Origin: Deltaproteobacteria bacterium
GTDB taxonomy: Bacteria > Desulfobacterota > JAFDED01
Reading direction: 5' to 3'
NCBI GenBank assembly: GCA_019310535.1
Contig: JAFDED010000005.1
Span: 40,770-104,769 of the forward strand
DNA length: 64,000 nt
The notes beneath the pieces are model-generated. The model worked only from the letters and a program-made list of their open reading frames with translations, was not told the DNA's origin and did no database searches. The position numbers and the translations under genes are program-made. This document shows positions 43,029 to 53,029 of the stretch, one piece after another. Each line of letters starts with the position of its first letter. The stretch's first letter is position 1.

Positions 43029-45314
43029 TCACGATTTAGAAGGCTTCCGGTTTTTGAAGAAGTCCGCGAAGGGGTTGTTTAACGGCCCGGGATCTCCGGG
43101 ACGTTGCGGCCACGGGCGCTTTCCGTCGGACTTCCTCTCCCCGGCTGTTTTCTTTTCATGACGCTTAATGCGGGGCTCCATCGGGTTTTCCCTCATCGAG
43201 AGGGAGATGCGGTTCCGTTGCAGATCCACGTCTAGGACGGTTACAGCGACCTTTTGGTGCACCTTCACCACCTCGTGCGGGTTGCGGACAAATTTGTCAG
43301 CCAGTTCGCTGATGTGTACAAGCCCGTCCTGGTGGACACCGACGTCCACAAACGCTCCGAATGCCGTCACGTTGGTTACCACGCCCGGCAGTTTCATGCC
43401 GGCCTTCAGGTCGGAAATCCCGTTGACGCCCTCGGCAAAGTCGAACAGTTCGACCCGTTCGCGCGGGTCCCGGCCGGGCTTTGCGAGTTCGTTCATGATG
43501 TCCACAAGCGTTGGGATACCGATGGTCTCGGTTACATATTCGTCGATCTTGATTCTGCTCCGCAACTCATGGTCGCGCATCAGGTCGGCCACCGAGCAAC
43601 CCAGGTCATTGGCCATCGCCTCCACAACCGGGTAACTTTCGGGATGCACGGCCGAAGCGTCCAGAGGATTTTTCGCCCCGTGGATCCGCAAGAAGCCGGC
43701 CGCTTGCTCGAACGTTTTCGGACCCATGCCGGAAACCTTCATTAAATCGGCCCGGGAACGGAATGCCCCATTCTCATTGCGGTAGACCACAAGGTTCCCC
43801 GCCAGCCTTTCCGAAAGCCCGGATACGTAGCTCAATATTTGTTTGCTCGCGGTGTTGACCTCCACGCCGACCGCGTTCACGCAACTGACCACCACATCGT
43901 CAAGGGACGTCTTCAGGGCCTTTTGATCCACGTCGTGCTGATACTGCCCGACACCAATGGCCTTCGGATCGATCTTCACCAACTCAGCCAACGGGTCCGT
44001 CAGCCGCCTGCCGATGGACACCGCTCCGCGAACCGTCACATCGTAATCCGGAAATTCTTCGCGCGCGGCCTCAGATGCCGAGTAGACAGACGCGCCGCTT
44101 TCGCTGACCATCAGCACGGCGACCCGCCTGTTAAAATCGATGCTCTTGCAGAATTCCTGGGTTTCGCGCCCCCCGGTGCCGTTGCCCACAGCGATGGCTT
44201 CGATATTGTAGCTCCCGACCAGCGCCTTCAGCGTCTCGGCCGATTCTTCCGTGCGGTGGTGCGGCTCAAGCGGAAAGATTGTGTCCGTGTGCACGAGCTT
44301 GCCCTGCGGGTCGAGGCAGACGATCTTGCAACCGGTACGGTACCCCGGGTCGACAGCCAGCACGGCCTTCTGCCCGAACGGCGGGGCGAGCAGAAGATTG
44401 CGCAGGTTTTCCGCAAAAACCTTGATAGCTTCTCCGTCGGCCCGTTTTTTGCTCTCCAGGCGGATCTCCGTTTCCAACGAAAGAGAAAGCAGCCGTTTGT
44501 AGCTGTCTTTGACCGCAAGGCGAACCTGCTCCGAGGCCGGGCCGTCATCCTTTACGAACCGCCGCACCAGAATGGCAATGGCCTCGTCCTCTTCCGGCAT
44601 GACCCGGAAGGTGAGCACACCTTCTGTCGCCCCCCGGCGAATGGCCAGAATGCGGTGAGACGGGGCTTTAGCAGCGGGCTCTTCCCATTCGTAATAATCC
44701 TTGTACTTAACGCCTTCTTTTTCCTTGCCCTTAACCACCCTGGAGCGGATCGTGGACTTTTTGGTGAAGAGTTCGCGGAGTTCAGCCCTGGCATTGGCGT
44801 CTTCGTTTATCCACTCGGCAATGATATCGCGTGCCCCGGTCAGGGCGTCCTCGACCTGCGCCACGCCCTTTTCCGGGTGGACGAACGCGGCGGCTTGGGT
44901 TAGCGGGTTACCGTCCCCTTGCTCGAAGATTTTCTTTGCCAGGGGTTCGAGTCCCTTTTCCCTGGCCGTCATGCCACGGGTGCGACGCTTCGGCCGATAT
45001 GGCAGGTAGATGTCCTCCAGCTCAGAGACGGTTTCGGCGGTTACCAACTTATCTTTCAGTTCGTCAGTGAGTTTGCCCTGATCCTCCAATGACTTGAGTA
45101 TGGACTCCCGCCGCTTGTCCAGCTCGCGAAGGCGCTCCAGCCGGTCGCGAATGGCGATGATGTTCACCTCATCCAACCCGCCGGTTACTTCTTTACGATA
45201 CCGGGCGATGAACGGCACCGTGGCCCCGTCGTCCAGAAGCTGTGCCGCAGCCTGTACCTGCCGCGCCCGCAATCGCAGTTCCGATGAGATTTTTGCAATG
45301 TGCTTTTCGTTCAT
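43029..45314 (-). CDS. tex: RNA-binding transcription accessory protein Tex
   Basis: Tex is a cytosolic nucleic-acid-binding protein related to eukaryotic Spt6. The 761-residue chain has the Tex N-terminal region (TVPFIARYRKEVTGGLDE, then LPYRPKRRTRGMTAREKGLEPLA). A YqgF/RNase-H-like domain lies near 320-450 (VLAVDPGYRTGCKIVCLD), helix-hairpin-helix units near 490-560 (KVSGMGPKTFEQAAGFLRI) and an S1 domain near 640-710 (GAFVDVGVHQDGLVHISELAD). A basic tail follows. GAGGAG precedes the ATG at 45314 on the minus strand, and an upstream ATG at 45335 is less likely. Confidence 0.97.
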   Translation of the reverse strand: MNEKHIAKISSELRLRARQVQAAAQLLDDGATVPFIARYRKEVTGGLDEVNIIAIRDRLERLRELDKRRESILKSLEDQGKLTDELKDKLVTAETVSELEDIYLPYRPKRRTRGMTAREKGLEPLAKKIFEQGDGNPLTQAAAFVHPEKGVAQVEDALTGARDIIAEWINEDANARAELRELFTKKSTIRSRVVKGKEKEGVKYKDYYEWEEPAAKAPSHRILAIRRGATEGVLTFRVMPEEDEAIAILVRRFVKDDGPASEQVRLAVKDSYKRLLSLSLETEIRLESKKRADGEAIKVFAENLRNLLLAPPFGQKAVLAVDPGYRTGCKIVCLDPQGKLVHTDTIFPLEPHHRTEESAETLKALVGSYNIEAIAVGNGTGGRETQEFCKSIDFNRRVAVLMVSESGASVYSASEAAREEFPDYDVTVRGAVSIGRRLTDPLAELVKIDPKAIGVGQYQHDVDQKALKTSLDDVVVSCVNAVGVEVNTASKQILSYVSGLSERLAGNLVVYRNENGAFRSRADLMKVSGMGPKTFEQAAGFLRIHGAKNPLDASAVHPESYPVVEAMANDLGCSVADLMRDHELRSRIKIDEYVTETIGIPTLVDIMNELAKPGRDPRERVELFDFAEGVNGISDLKAGMKLPGVVTNVTAFGAFVDVGVHQDGLVHISELADKFVRNPHEVVKVHQKVAVTVLDVDLQRNRISLSMRENPMEPRIKRHEKKTAGERKSDGKRPWPQRPGDPGPLNNPFADFFKNRKPSKS

Positions 45315-45428
45315 AGGCTCCTCAAACTTCTCCACCTGTCGGTATAAATCCTTTCATAATTCCCCCGGTGCAAATGTTTTGTGCAGTATAGTCAAAACCG
45401 GGTAAAGAGGAATTTTGGAATGACCGTC

Positions 45429-46853
45429 TTAGAAATGTGACACAGAAGCCTGTATTCTTTCCCATGCCCTCTTGATGTGCTCTCGAGTCGTGTTGGTCTG
45501 ACCGATACAAAGGCGCAAGGCGAACTTTCCTTTCAGCTTCGTGTGGGTGATAAACATCCTTCCCGACCGGTTGAGTTCATCCATCAGGCCTTTATTGATC
45601 TGTTCCAGTTCTTCTTCTGCAACCGTACGGTGGGAAGGGTGATACCGGAAACAGACCAGGTTGATGGTAACCGGCGCCATCACTTCGAATCGCGGGTCTT
45701 TCCGTACCCATGACTCGAATTCTTTTGCGAGCTCGATGTGGGTCCGAACCTTTTGCTGCAGGCCCCTGACTCCGAAAGAGCGGATTACGAACCACAGCTT
45801 GAGGGCTCTGAATCGACGCCCCAGAGGGATTCCCCAATCCCGAAAATTCTTGACCCGGCGGTCAACATCGGTTTTCAAATATTCGGGCAGGATCTCGAAA
45901 GTGGAGGTCAGGGCATTGGAATCCTTGCAAAAATAGGCGGAACAGTCAAAATTCGTAAACAGCCATTTATGCGGGTTGAAAACAAACGAATCGGCCAACT
46001 CGACGCCGTCAAGGATGTGGCGCATCTCCGGAAGGATGGCCGCGGTTCCCGCCATGGCCGCGTCGATATGAAACCACAGTCGATGGCGGCCACAGATCTC
46101 GCCGATGGGTCTCAACGGATCCATGGCGGTTGAAGAAGTGGTCCCGACCGTTGCGACAGCACAGCAGGGCAGGTAACCATCCTTTTTGTCAGCATCGATG
46201 GCCCTTTCCAGTTCCTCTGGAATCATGGCGAATTCCGCTCCTGTGGGAATGAGGCGGAGGTGGTCTTTCCCGAACCCGGCGATCTTCACCCCTTTCTCAA
46301 TGGAAGAATGGGTCTCCTCTGATGAATAGATAGTGAGTCTCTGTGTGCTTCCGTCCTGGAAGCCGCACTTGTTGACGGCAAAGCCCGTGGCTCGTTCTCT
46401 GGCACAAAGAAGGGCGCACAGAGTCGAGGTGGAGGCCGTGTCCTGGATCACGCCGATGAAGCCCTCCGGAAGCCCCAGCATCCGGCGAAGCCAATCCATC
46501 ACGACCTCCTCCAGCTCAGTGGCCGCCGGAGACGTTTGCCATACCATGCACTGAGCACCAAGGGCAGCCGTCAGGAACTCGGCTAATATCGACGGCTCGC
46601 TCGTATTTGCCGGAAAATAGGCGAAAAAGGAAGGATGTTGCCAATGGGTCATCCCCGGTAATATAATCCGCTTGAAATCATTAAAAACGGTCTCCATCTC
46701 TTCCGGTTCTCCAGGCGGTGCATCAGGAAGCTGACCCGCTATCTCGCCGGGTTCAACCTGTGCGAGAACCGGGTAATCCTCGATATGGTCCATGTAGTCC
46801 GCGATCCAGTCCACGATAGCATGTCCATGCTTTCGGAAGGTTACGCTGTCCAT
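45429..46853 (-). CDS. Group II PLP decarboxylase, aromatic-amino-acid type
   Basis: This 474-residue protein belongs to the aromatic-L-amino-acid decarboxylase group. N-terminal hallmarks are THWQHPSFFAYFPAN and SPAATELEEVVMDWL. SEETHSSIEKGVKIAG contains the ring-stacking His, and the PLP lysine lies in FVFNPHKWLFTNFDCSA. A basic/aromatic RALKLWFVIRSFGVRGLQ stretch follows. Products would be tyramine, tryptamine, phenethylamine or similar; the substrate cannot be read from sequence. AAGGAGAAATAG precedes the ATG on the minus strand. The MFS gene diverges from it. Confidence 0.92.
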   Translation of the reverse strand: MDSVTFRKHGHAIVDWIADYMDHIEDYPVLAQVEPGEIAGQLPDAPPGEPEEMETVFNDFKRIILPGMTHWQHPSFFAYFPANTSEPSILAEFLTAALGAQCMVWQTSPAATELEEVVMDWLRRMLGLPEGFIGVIQDTASTSTLCALLCARERATGFAVNKCGFQDGSTQRLTIYSSEETHSSIEKGVKIAGFGKDHLRLIPTGAEFAMIPEELERAIDADKKDGYLPCCAVATVGTTSSTAMDPLRPIGEICGRHRLWFHIDAAMAGTAAILPEMRHILDGVELADSFVFNPHKWLFTNFDCSAYFCKDSNALTSTFEILPEYLKTDVDRRVKNFRDWGIPLGRRFRALKLWFVIRSFGVRGLQQKVRTHIELAKEFESWVRKDPRFEVMAPVTINLVCFRYHPSHRTVAEEELEQINKGLMDELNRSGRMFITHTKLKGKFALRLCIGQTNTTREHIKRAWERIQASVSHF

Positions 46854-47142
46854 CTCTATTTCTCCTTGTTCTTTGAGATGTTAATATTCAAAAAAGCGTA
46901 GAAAATAGTAACATGTATGTCAAGACGAATTTCTACTATTGCTTTTGGTTTTAGCAATATATCATCAATCCATGTATTTTTATTGCCAACTTTTTTCTTT
47001 GACCAACCTAATAGAATATATAATCATACGATATAATACATTTGTAGATTAAAATTTCTTGCTTATTATATTATTAAGAAATAAACCTCATGGCAGCCAG
47101 CTCGGCACGCTCAAGTAATAAGCCACCGCGAACGACAAAAAG
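46854..47142. other. AT-rich divergent promoter region
   Basis: This 289-bp region between the decarboxylase and the MFS gene is very AT-rich. It should contain promoters for both directions, but several possible hexamers overlap and none stands out. Confidence 0.4.
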
Positions 47143-48423
47143 ATGTGCAAGAAAACCATAAACGCCTGGTGCATGTACGACTGGGCCAACTCGGCCTTTG
47201 CCACCACCATCTTGGCGGCCCTGTTTCCACCGTTTTACAGATCCCTGGTGGCCGAGGCCGGATTCGCCGAGAACATTGCCACCGCCTATTGGGGATACAC
47301 GGTCTCTATAGCACTATTAGTGATCGCGCTCATCGCTCCGATCTTGGGGGCCACCGCAGATTATACGGGCGGCAAGAAGCGATACGTGGGATTCTTTGCC
47401 GGGCTGGGAATCCTTTCCACGGCGTCATTTGTGTTCATCGGCACCGACACCTGGCTCATGGCCTCTGTCCTCTTTATCTGCGGCAACATGGGCTTCGTCG
47501 GGGCAAACATCTTTTACGAGTCCCTGCTGCCGCACATCGCCAGAAAAGGGGATATTGACCGGATTTCAACCAGAGGGTATGCCATGGGCTATGTGGGCGG
47601 CGGCATTCTGCTGGTGATCAACGTGCTGTGGGTCATGAACCCGGGGATGTTTGGCATGCCCGGCACCGCTTTTGCCCTGCGCGCCTCGTTTTTCAGCGTG
47701 GCGGTGTGGTGGGGTCTGTTCTCTGTTCCCTTTTTCCGGCACGTACCTGAGCCTCCCGTCGCGAGAGAAAACGCCCCGTCGCTCAACCCCCTCAAGGAAG
47801 GATTCTTGCGGTTGGCGGCCACGTTCCGCGAAGTTACACGCTACAAACAATTGCTCATCTTTCTGATGGCTTTTTGGATCTATAGCGACGGCATCGGAAC
47901 GATCATTAAAATGGCCACGGCATATGGCGATGAGATCGGCATCAAGGTGACCGATATGACCATTGCCCTGATCATCACCCAGTTTGTGGGCATACCCTGT
48001 TCGCTTATGTTCGGCGCGCTGGCCAAAAAGCTGGGCGCCAAGCAGTCGATATTGTTGGCGCTGGGGGTGTATGCACTGATCAGTATCGCCGGCTACTTCA
48101 TGCAGACGGCGACTCACTTTTACATCCTGGCCTTTATGGTCGGAACGGTTCAGGGAGGAAGCCAGGCGCTCAGCCGATCGTTCTTCGGAGCGATGGTTCC
48201 CAAACACAAGGCGGCGGAGTTTTTCGGCTTCTTCAGCACAAGCTCCAAGTTTGCCGGCATCGCCGGTCCCCTGCTGTTCGGGCTCGTCAGCCAGATCGCC
48301 GGTCAGAGCCGCCTGAGCATCGTGTCCGTGATCGTCTTTTTCATCGCGGGCGGAATCCTGCTCACCCGTGTGAACGTGGAGGAAGGCGTTCGTGCAGCCC
48401 GTGCGGCAGAGGCGGTGGGGTAG
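47143..48423 (+). CDS. MFS transporter of UMF1/Atg22-like family
   Basis: This 426-residue inner-membrane protein has about twelve hydrophobic spans. It begins with the family hallmark INAWCMYDWANSAFATTI and continues PILGATADYTGGKKRYVGFF and ANIFYESLLPHIA. The GYAMGYVGGGILLVIN and GGSQALSRSFFGAMVPKHKAAEFFGFF stretches are also typical. Relatives efflux amino acids or unknown solutes. There is no clear ribosome site before the ATG. Divergence from the aromatic decarboxylase could mean amine or amino-acid transport, but this is speculation. Confidence 0.9.
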   Translation: MCKKTINAWCMYDWANSAFATTILAALFPPFYRSLVAEAGFAENIATAYWGYTVSIALLVIALIAPILGATADYTGGKKRYVGFFAGLGILSTASFVFIGTDTWLMASVLFICGNMGFVGANIFYESLLPHIARKGDIDRISTRGYAMGYVGGGILLVINVLWVMNPGMFGMPGTAFALRASFFSVAVWWGLFSVPFFRHVPEPPVARENAPSLNPLKEGFLRLAATFREVTRYKQLLIFLMAFWIYSDGIGTIIKMATAYGDEIGIKVTDMTIALIITQFVGIPCSLMFGALAKKLGAKQSILLALGVYALISIAGYFMQTATHFYILAFMVGTVQGGSQALSRSFFGAMVPKHKAAEFFGFFSTSSKFAGIAGPLLFGLVSQIAGQSRLSIVSVIVFFIAGGILLTRVNVEEGVRAARAAEAVG

Positions 48424-48686
48424 GGGACCTCTGTGAGTTCCGAATGAGATAAACCGGCTTTACACGAAAAAACTGCCCATCGGGTAGGGATAAACCACGC
48501 TCCTGTATTTGTTGAAATGCTATCAATGGCCGAAAGGGCGTGGTCTATCCCCGCCCGGAAAGGCCGCGATTTCTGCACTGATTATTATTACGGCTGATTT
48601 ACTACATGATATCCTATGGTTGTCAAACTATATGCGGACTTCAGTGAATAACGGCATTATTTATTGATTTTTTGCTGCCGCATGAT

Positions 48687-49391
48687 TCAATTTGTTTTCA
48701 GGTCGATGAGAACGGGAGAAAAGTTTGTATGATCGCAGGACACCAGATGATAGCCGACTCCGTTCCTGACACCCTCGAAGGCCGAACTTCGATCCTCTCC
48801 GTGCAGGTGCCCGAACAGGCAGACGGAAGCGCCGTAAGTGTCCAGGATGTTGGTAAAGCGCGTCGGTTCCCCATCCTTCATCATGGGAGGAAAATGGAGG
48901 AGAGCCACAATCGGCTTTGTCTCAATCGCCCCCAGCGAACGGAAGGCGTTCTCCAATCGGAGGCACTCACGATTATATACTTTCCTGTCCTGCGGCTCCT
49001 CAAACATCGGACTTCCGGGAATCAGCCATCCTCTGGTGCCCACCACGGCGACGCCATCGAGGGTTATGGATGTCCCCTGGAGGGGATGTATCCCCTCCGG
49101 CAGCCATGGGGAAATGTGTGAAATTTTATTCCACCAGTAATCGTGATTCCCTTTGATCAGGATTTTGCGCCCTGGAAGGCGCCCGATCCATTCCAGGTCA
49201 GGAGCGGCTTCATGGGGTTGCATGGCCCAGGAGATGTCCCCCACAACGCAGACAACATCCTCAGGCCCCACTTTTTCTCTCCAGTTATGAGCGATTTTCT
49301 CCGCGTGCCCCACCCATTCGGGGCCGAAAATGTCCATGGGCTTATTCACTCCAGAGGAAAGGTGCAGATCACCGATGGCAAAAAGCTTCAT
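48687..49391 (-). CDS. Calcineurin-like metallophosphoesterase
   Basis: This 234-residue protein carries the full two-metal phosphoesterase set. D8-L-H10 lies in AIGDLHL, GDISWA follows, then GNHDYWW with the Asn and His, a His in LLHFPP, and GHLHGED at the end. It acts in the cytosol on an unknown phosphoester. Its ATG overlaps the stop of the upstream HAD gene in ATGA, so it is translationally coupled as the last gene of a three-gene minus-strand operon. Confidence 0.92.
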   Translation of the reverse strand: MKLFAIGDLHLSSGVNKPMDIFGPEWVGHAEKIAHNWREKVGPEDVVCVVGDISWAMQPHEAAPDLEWIGRLPGRKILIKGNHDYWWNKISHISPWLPEGIHPLQGTSITLDGVAVVGTRGWLIPGSPMFEEPQDRKVYNRECLRLENAFRSLGAIETKPIVALLHFPPMMKDGEPTRFTNILDTYGASVCLFGHLHGEDRSSAFEGVRNGVGYHLVSCDHTNFSPVLIDLKTN

Positions 49392-50128
49392 GATTCGAAT
49401 CGGTCGGCGGGGCGCTGATCCAGTCTGCTAATAGCCTCCGGTATCATGTGGAACTCATCCAGTTGCACATCCGCCTCGGATTGAGGGGGTCCGGGAATGA
49501 CGCCTGTGAATAAAATGGCCTTCATTCCCGCCGCGTGAGGCCCTTGGACATCGAGCACCTCATCGTTACCCACGTGCACAGCTTCGGAGGGCGCCACACC
49601 CATCCGCTCCAGTGTTGTCCGGAAGATGGCAGGGTGGGGCTTGGCAACGACATGATCGTTAGAAAAGGTGAGCGTGTGGAAAAACTGAAGGAGCTTCCGG
49701 TTACTGAGCCATGCTTTCACCAAATGGCCCGGGGTGAGGCTTATGTTGCTGATGAGACCCAGCCGATGCCGTGAAGCCAAAACATGTAAGGTCTCAGGCA
49801 CGCCGGGCACCACCAAGGGGGGTGATTCTTTGAGCAGGGTAACGATTTCTCCCGCCAGCCTGCCGACGACCTCCGGCATCTTTTCGCCGTAAAGGATTTC
49901 CGCAAGAATTTCCAGCCGCTCCTCCAGGCCAGGCGTGCGTTGCTCTTCATTGAAGTTTTTCCGGAATCGTTTCCGTTCTTCATCAATGGCCCTTGCGGTC
50001 TGTTCATCAGAAAAGCCGTTGTGCACAAAGAAATCGAAAACCAATCTCCGGCGCTTTTCATCTATGGTATGGTCGCTTTGAACCAGTAAAGTATCCCAGC
50101 AATCCACAGTGATACCCTGGATCATCAT
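49388..50128 (-). CDS. HAD-family hydrolase
   Basis: This 246-residue protein has the haloacid-dehalogenase fold. Motif I is VDCWDTLL with the nucleophilic Asp, motif II is LISNIS, and the motif III lysine lies in VAKPHPAIF. Motif IV is VHVGNDEVLDVQG. The cap region at about 20-110 is helical. Substrate unknown. It precedes the metallophosphoesterase with a 4-base overlap and follows the CysQ-like gene by 21 bases, so all three are one operon of phosphate-ester hydrolases. Confidence 0.9.
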   Translation of the reverse strand: MMIQGITVDCWDTLLVQSDHTIDEKRRRLVFDFFVHNGFSDEQTARAIDEERKRFRKNFNEEQRTPGLEERLEILAEILYGEKMPEVVGRLAGEIVTLLKESPPLVVPGVPETLHVLASRHRLGLISNISLTPGHLVKAWLSNRKLLQFFHTLTFSNDHVVAKPHPAIFRTTLERMGVAPSEAVHVGNDEVLDVQGPHAAGMKAILFTGVIPGPPQSEADVQLDEFHMIPEAISRLDQRPADRFES

Positions 50129-50149
50129 TTTCTCCCATGCGGTTTCGGT

Positions 50150-51052
50150 TTACGGCTGGATTGAAACTTCGCCTTTCTGGAGCATTTCATTCAGCAGGCG
50201 CAGGGTCTTGTGATGAAGCCTGCCGTTGCTGGCAACAACCCCCTCGGGAATGAAAAGGTCGCTGATTCCGTTCAATGTGCGGCGGTAGGTGATAGGGCGG
50301 CCGAAGCTGTCGCTAATACGGCCGCCGGATTCCCTAAGAATTGCTTCAGGGGCAGCCGCGTCCCATATTTTGATGCCCCCTCTGGGGTGCAAATAAAGGT
50401 CGGCTCTGGCCTCGGACAGCATTCCCATTTTTACTCCCATGCTGCCCGTTCGCATGATGTTTGTAACGGAGATGCCCGCTGCACGGGCGATTTTTAGCAA
50501 ATCCTCGGGGAAGTGGGTTCGGGATGCAATCAGGCGTGCATCCGCAAGGCACTCCACTTCCGAGACCTTCAGTTGTTGGACCCCATCCCCCCGAGCCACA
50601 TATGCGCCTTCCCCCGCCACCGCATAATACTCTTCTTCTTTTCCGGGGTTCCGCGTTACTCCCAGCACAGGGCGGTCTCCCTCCACCAGGGCGATCATCA
50701 CGCAAAACTCAAAAAGGTTATCTTCCAAAAATTCCCGGGTGCCATCCAGTGGGTCCACACACCAATACCTCAGGCGATCCATGCTCCGCTTGAGGTCCTC
50801 AACGTTTTCAGTGTATTCTTCCGAGATGATGCCGTCGCCGGGAAAAATCCGTAGCAGTTCCTTCCTGATGAAGGAGTCGGCGTCCTTGTCGGCCAGCGTC
50901 ACAGGTTCACGGAGGATCTCCGCATCCCCCTGCTGAACGGCCTTGAACTGCCGGTTCACGTGGGCTTTCCCCCGGTAATGGTACATGATAATATGGCCCG
51001 CTGCAAGAGCCAGGTTCCTGGCGACAGCCAGCTCCTCTTCATAAAGACCCAT
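50150..51052 (-). CDS. CysQ-like 3'(2'),5'-bisphosphate nucleotidase
   Basis: This 300-residue protein is of the inositol-monophosphatase superfamily. Metal-site motifs are VTLADKDADSFIR, ISEEYTENVE, WCVDPLDGTREFLE and KIWDAAAPEAILRESGG. The insert and EFLE variant favour the CysQ branch, which hydrolyses 3'-phosphoadenosine 5'-phosphate left from sulfate assimilation; inositol phosphates are an alternative. GGAGGTACATAGTTG precedes the ATG at 51052. It is the first gene of the operon with the HAD and metallophosphoesterase genes. Confidence 0.88.
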   Translation of the reverse strand: MGLYEEELAVARNLALAAGHIIMYHYRGKAHVNRQFKAVQQGDAEILREPVTLADKDADSFIRKELLRIFPGDGIISEEYTENVEDLKRSMDRLRYWCVDPLDGTREFLEDNLFEFCVMIALVEGDRPVLGVTRNPGKEEEYYAVAGEGAYVARGDGVQQLKVSEVECLADARLIASRTHFPEDLLKIARAAGISVTNIMRTGSMGVKMGMLSEARADLYLHPRGGIKIWDAAAPEAILRESGGRISDSFGRPITYRRTLNGISDLFIPEGVVASNGRLHHKTLRLLNEMLQKGEVSIQP

Positions 51053-51366
51053 CAACTATGTACCTCCACATCCATGATGTTCCAACAGCCCAACAGTTGT
51101 TAAGAGTTAAGGCCGAAAAATAGTATAACCCCGCGATGAAAAATAGGGTATATTAAAAGTAGAAAAACAGGTGTGCTCTCCGCTGCCCCATATCGTAAAG
51201 AGTTTCCGGATTTTTATATGGACAATGGGAAGGAGACTCCGCAGAGAAAAGGAAGAAAGTCACGGAAATTCTGTATCGCCGGCGAATAACATGTTCGCCG
51301 CTGCCCGGAGTTGCCGTCATTTAACTCGTAGCGAATTGCATACTATTTGCAAAAGGAGGATATCCT
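51053..51366. other. Divergent intergenic region
   Basis: This 314-bp region lies between the CysQ-like operon and the cupin gene. An open frame from 51171 has no ribosome site or family match. I see no strong structure. Confidence 0.4.
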
Positions 51367-51822
51367 ATGTCAACGCAGGACAATCGGACATTTCTTGACT
51401 CCCACAGCTCCGAGGAATCTTCACAGAGATCGGCGGAGATTGTAATCGTGCGACCACCCGCCGAGACGACGTCACGCCAGCGTCTACCGTATTTTGTGGG
51501 CATTTCCGAAGCCACTGCCGGCGCAAAGGGGATTTCCATGAATCTCGTGGTTATACCACCGGGTGGCGCTGCCGAACCGCACCTGCACCGCGGGTACGAA
51601 ACAGCTGTTTATATCCTCCAGGGCCGCATAGAAACCCGCTATGGACCGGGGCTCCGAAAATCAGTGGTCAACGAGGCAGGTGATTTTCTATTCATTCCGC
51701 AGGATGTCCCGCACCAGCCGGTCAACCTGAGTGCGACCGAGCCGTCGCGGGCCATCGTCGCTCGCAACGACCCAAATGAGCAGGAGAGCGTCGTTCTCTA
51801 CGACCCGGCGGCGGATCTTTGA
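51367..51822 (+). CDS. Cupin domain protein
   Basis: This 151-residue protein has a single cupin barrel. Cupin motif 1 is visible as PHLHRGYETAVYILQG, with two His and a Glu, and motif 2 as GDFLFIPQDVPHQPVN, with the last His. These residues usually hold one metal ion. The first 40 residues are polar and probably disordered. AAAGGAGGATATCCT precedes the ATG. Substrate and partners are not evident. Confidence 0.9.
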   Translation: MSTQDNRTFLDSHSSEESSQRSAEIVIVRPPAETTSRQRLPYFVGISEATAGAKGISMNLVVIPPGGAAEPHLHRGYETAVYILQGRIETRYGPGLRKSVVNEAGDFLFIPQDVPHQPVNLSATEPSRAIVARNDPNEQESVVLYDPAADL

Positions 51823-52156
51823 ACGGATGACTGGTTTTCGTAGATATACCCAACAGGTTCGTCTGCCGAGATAAACTGCTGCGATGAAGTCCACTCTTTG
51901 GCTATTCAGCCTTCACTATCCTCAATAACCCGCTGCGCGCTGGAAACAATACATTCTCGGATACTGGACCTGATTCTATTGCGGACGGTCTATTGTGGTA
52001 TGATTATGTGCGGTTCAATTGCGTTGAAAAACCTCTCAGGATACGCGCTGACCGAGTTCCATAAGATCATCGCCAGACTACCAAGGCCATCTTGAATACT
52101 TAAAAAGGCCTCTGAAGAAACTCAGCAAGAATGACCAATCCTGCTATTGAGCTCGA
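51823..52156. other. Intergenic region between convergent genes
   Basis: This 334-bp gap has no supported gene. A 65-codon frame at 51898-52095 lacks a ribosome site and family resemblance. No clear terminator was seen. Confidence 0.4.
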
Positions 52157-53029
52157 TCACACCCACGTCACTCGCAAGGGATTTCGATCCACCAGGCGCA
52201 AGAAACGGATACGGGGGTACCCTAGCGCGAAGCCCACCTGAACCTGATTGCCCTGCGGGATCCGGAGGAAATCCCTGAGTTCCCGTACGGTGCGAGATGC
52301 ATCCTGGAACCAGCCATTCAGAAGTGTGCCCAGCCCAAGGCTTTCCGCCATAAGGATCATATACATGGCTGCATAGGAAGCATCCTCGCGCATGGTTTGC
52401 CCAAGGTCCGGGGTGTGAATGGTTACAATGACAGGGGCGCCGTAGAATAGGTCATCCTTGCCCTGCTTCCACGCATTCTCTATACGTTCCACAGTGGGAA
52501 GGTAGTCCGCATATACTCGAGCCGCGAGCGGGGGTTCTTCCCCCCGGGCCTGGGCTTCATGTACCGCCTGCAGCCCTTCATTAATTCGTGTCCTGATCCG
52601 CCGCACGGTAAGGTCAATCACCCGATCCAGTGATTCCTTGCCTTGCACCACCACAATGTGCCACGGCTGACGGTTTCCCCCTGATGGGGCATATCGGCTG
52701 GCATCGAGAACCCTCTCCAGAATGGGACGCGGCACCGGCTTGTCCTGGTAGTGGCGCACGGATCTGCGTGATCGAAGGAAACGCAGAACCCAATCTGGAT
52801 CGGGCTTCAGGCCTTCCTTTGGCAGGCGCTCAAAACGCAAAGGGTCCATGCCCGCCGGCATAATCGCATCCTCTGGGCAAACTGCCACGCAGTGCCCACA
52901 ACGATTGCAACGCGCCGGGTTGACCGTCTCGATAGCCTTTCCGGTCATTTGAAGAATCCCCCGGATGCAGACCTCAGCGCATAGGCCGCAACACGTGCAT
53001 TTTTCAGCGATGATTTCGACATCTGCCAT
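52157..53029 (-). CDS. Ferredoxin-nitroreductase fusion protein
   Basis: This 290-residue protein joins two 4Fe-4S clusters to a nitroreductase domain. The N-terminus has CTCCGLCAEVC and CNRCGHCVAVCPEDA at about residues 11-55. The flavin domain follows from about 80: FLRSRRSVRHYQDKPV, ASRYAPSGGNRQPWHIVVV and AESLGLGTLLNGWF. Electrons probably pass from a low-potential donor through the clusters to FMN. GGGGGAAC precedes the ATG at 53029, and an upstream ATG at 53062 is rejected. Fusions of this type are common in anaerobes. Confidence 0.93.
   Translation of the reverse strand: MADVEIIAEKCTCCGLCAEVCIRGILQMTGKAIETVNPARCNRCGHCVAVCPEDAIMPAGMDPLRFERLPKEGLKPDPDWVLRFLRSRRSVRHYQDKPVPRPILERVLDASRYAPSGGNRQPWHIVVVQGKESLDRVIDLTVRRIRTRINEGLQAVHEAQARGEEPPLAARVYADYLPTVERIENAWKQGKDDLFYGAPVIVTIHTPDLGQTMREDASYAAMYMILMAESLGLGTLLNGWFQDASRTVRELRDFLRIPQGNQVQVGFALGYPRIRFLRLVDRNPLRVTWV

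Noticed and set aside
43839..44903. 354-codon plus-strand frame within tex
   Set aside because: It is fully antisense to a well-supported gene and lacks any protein-family features.
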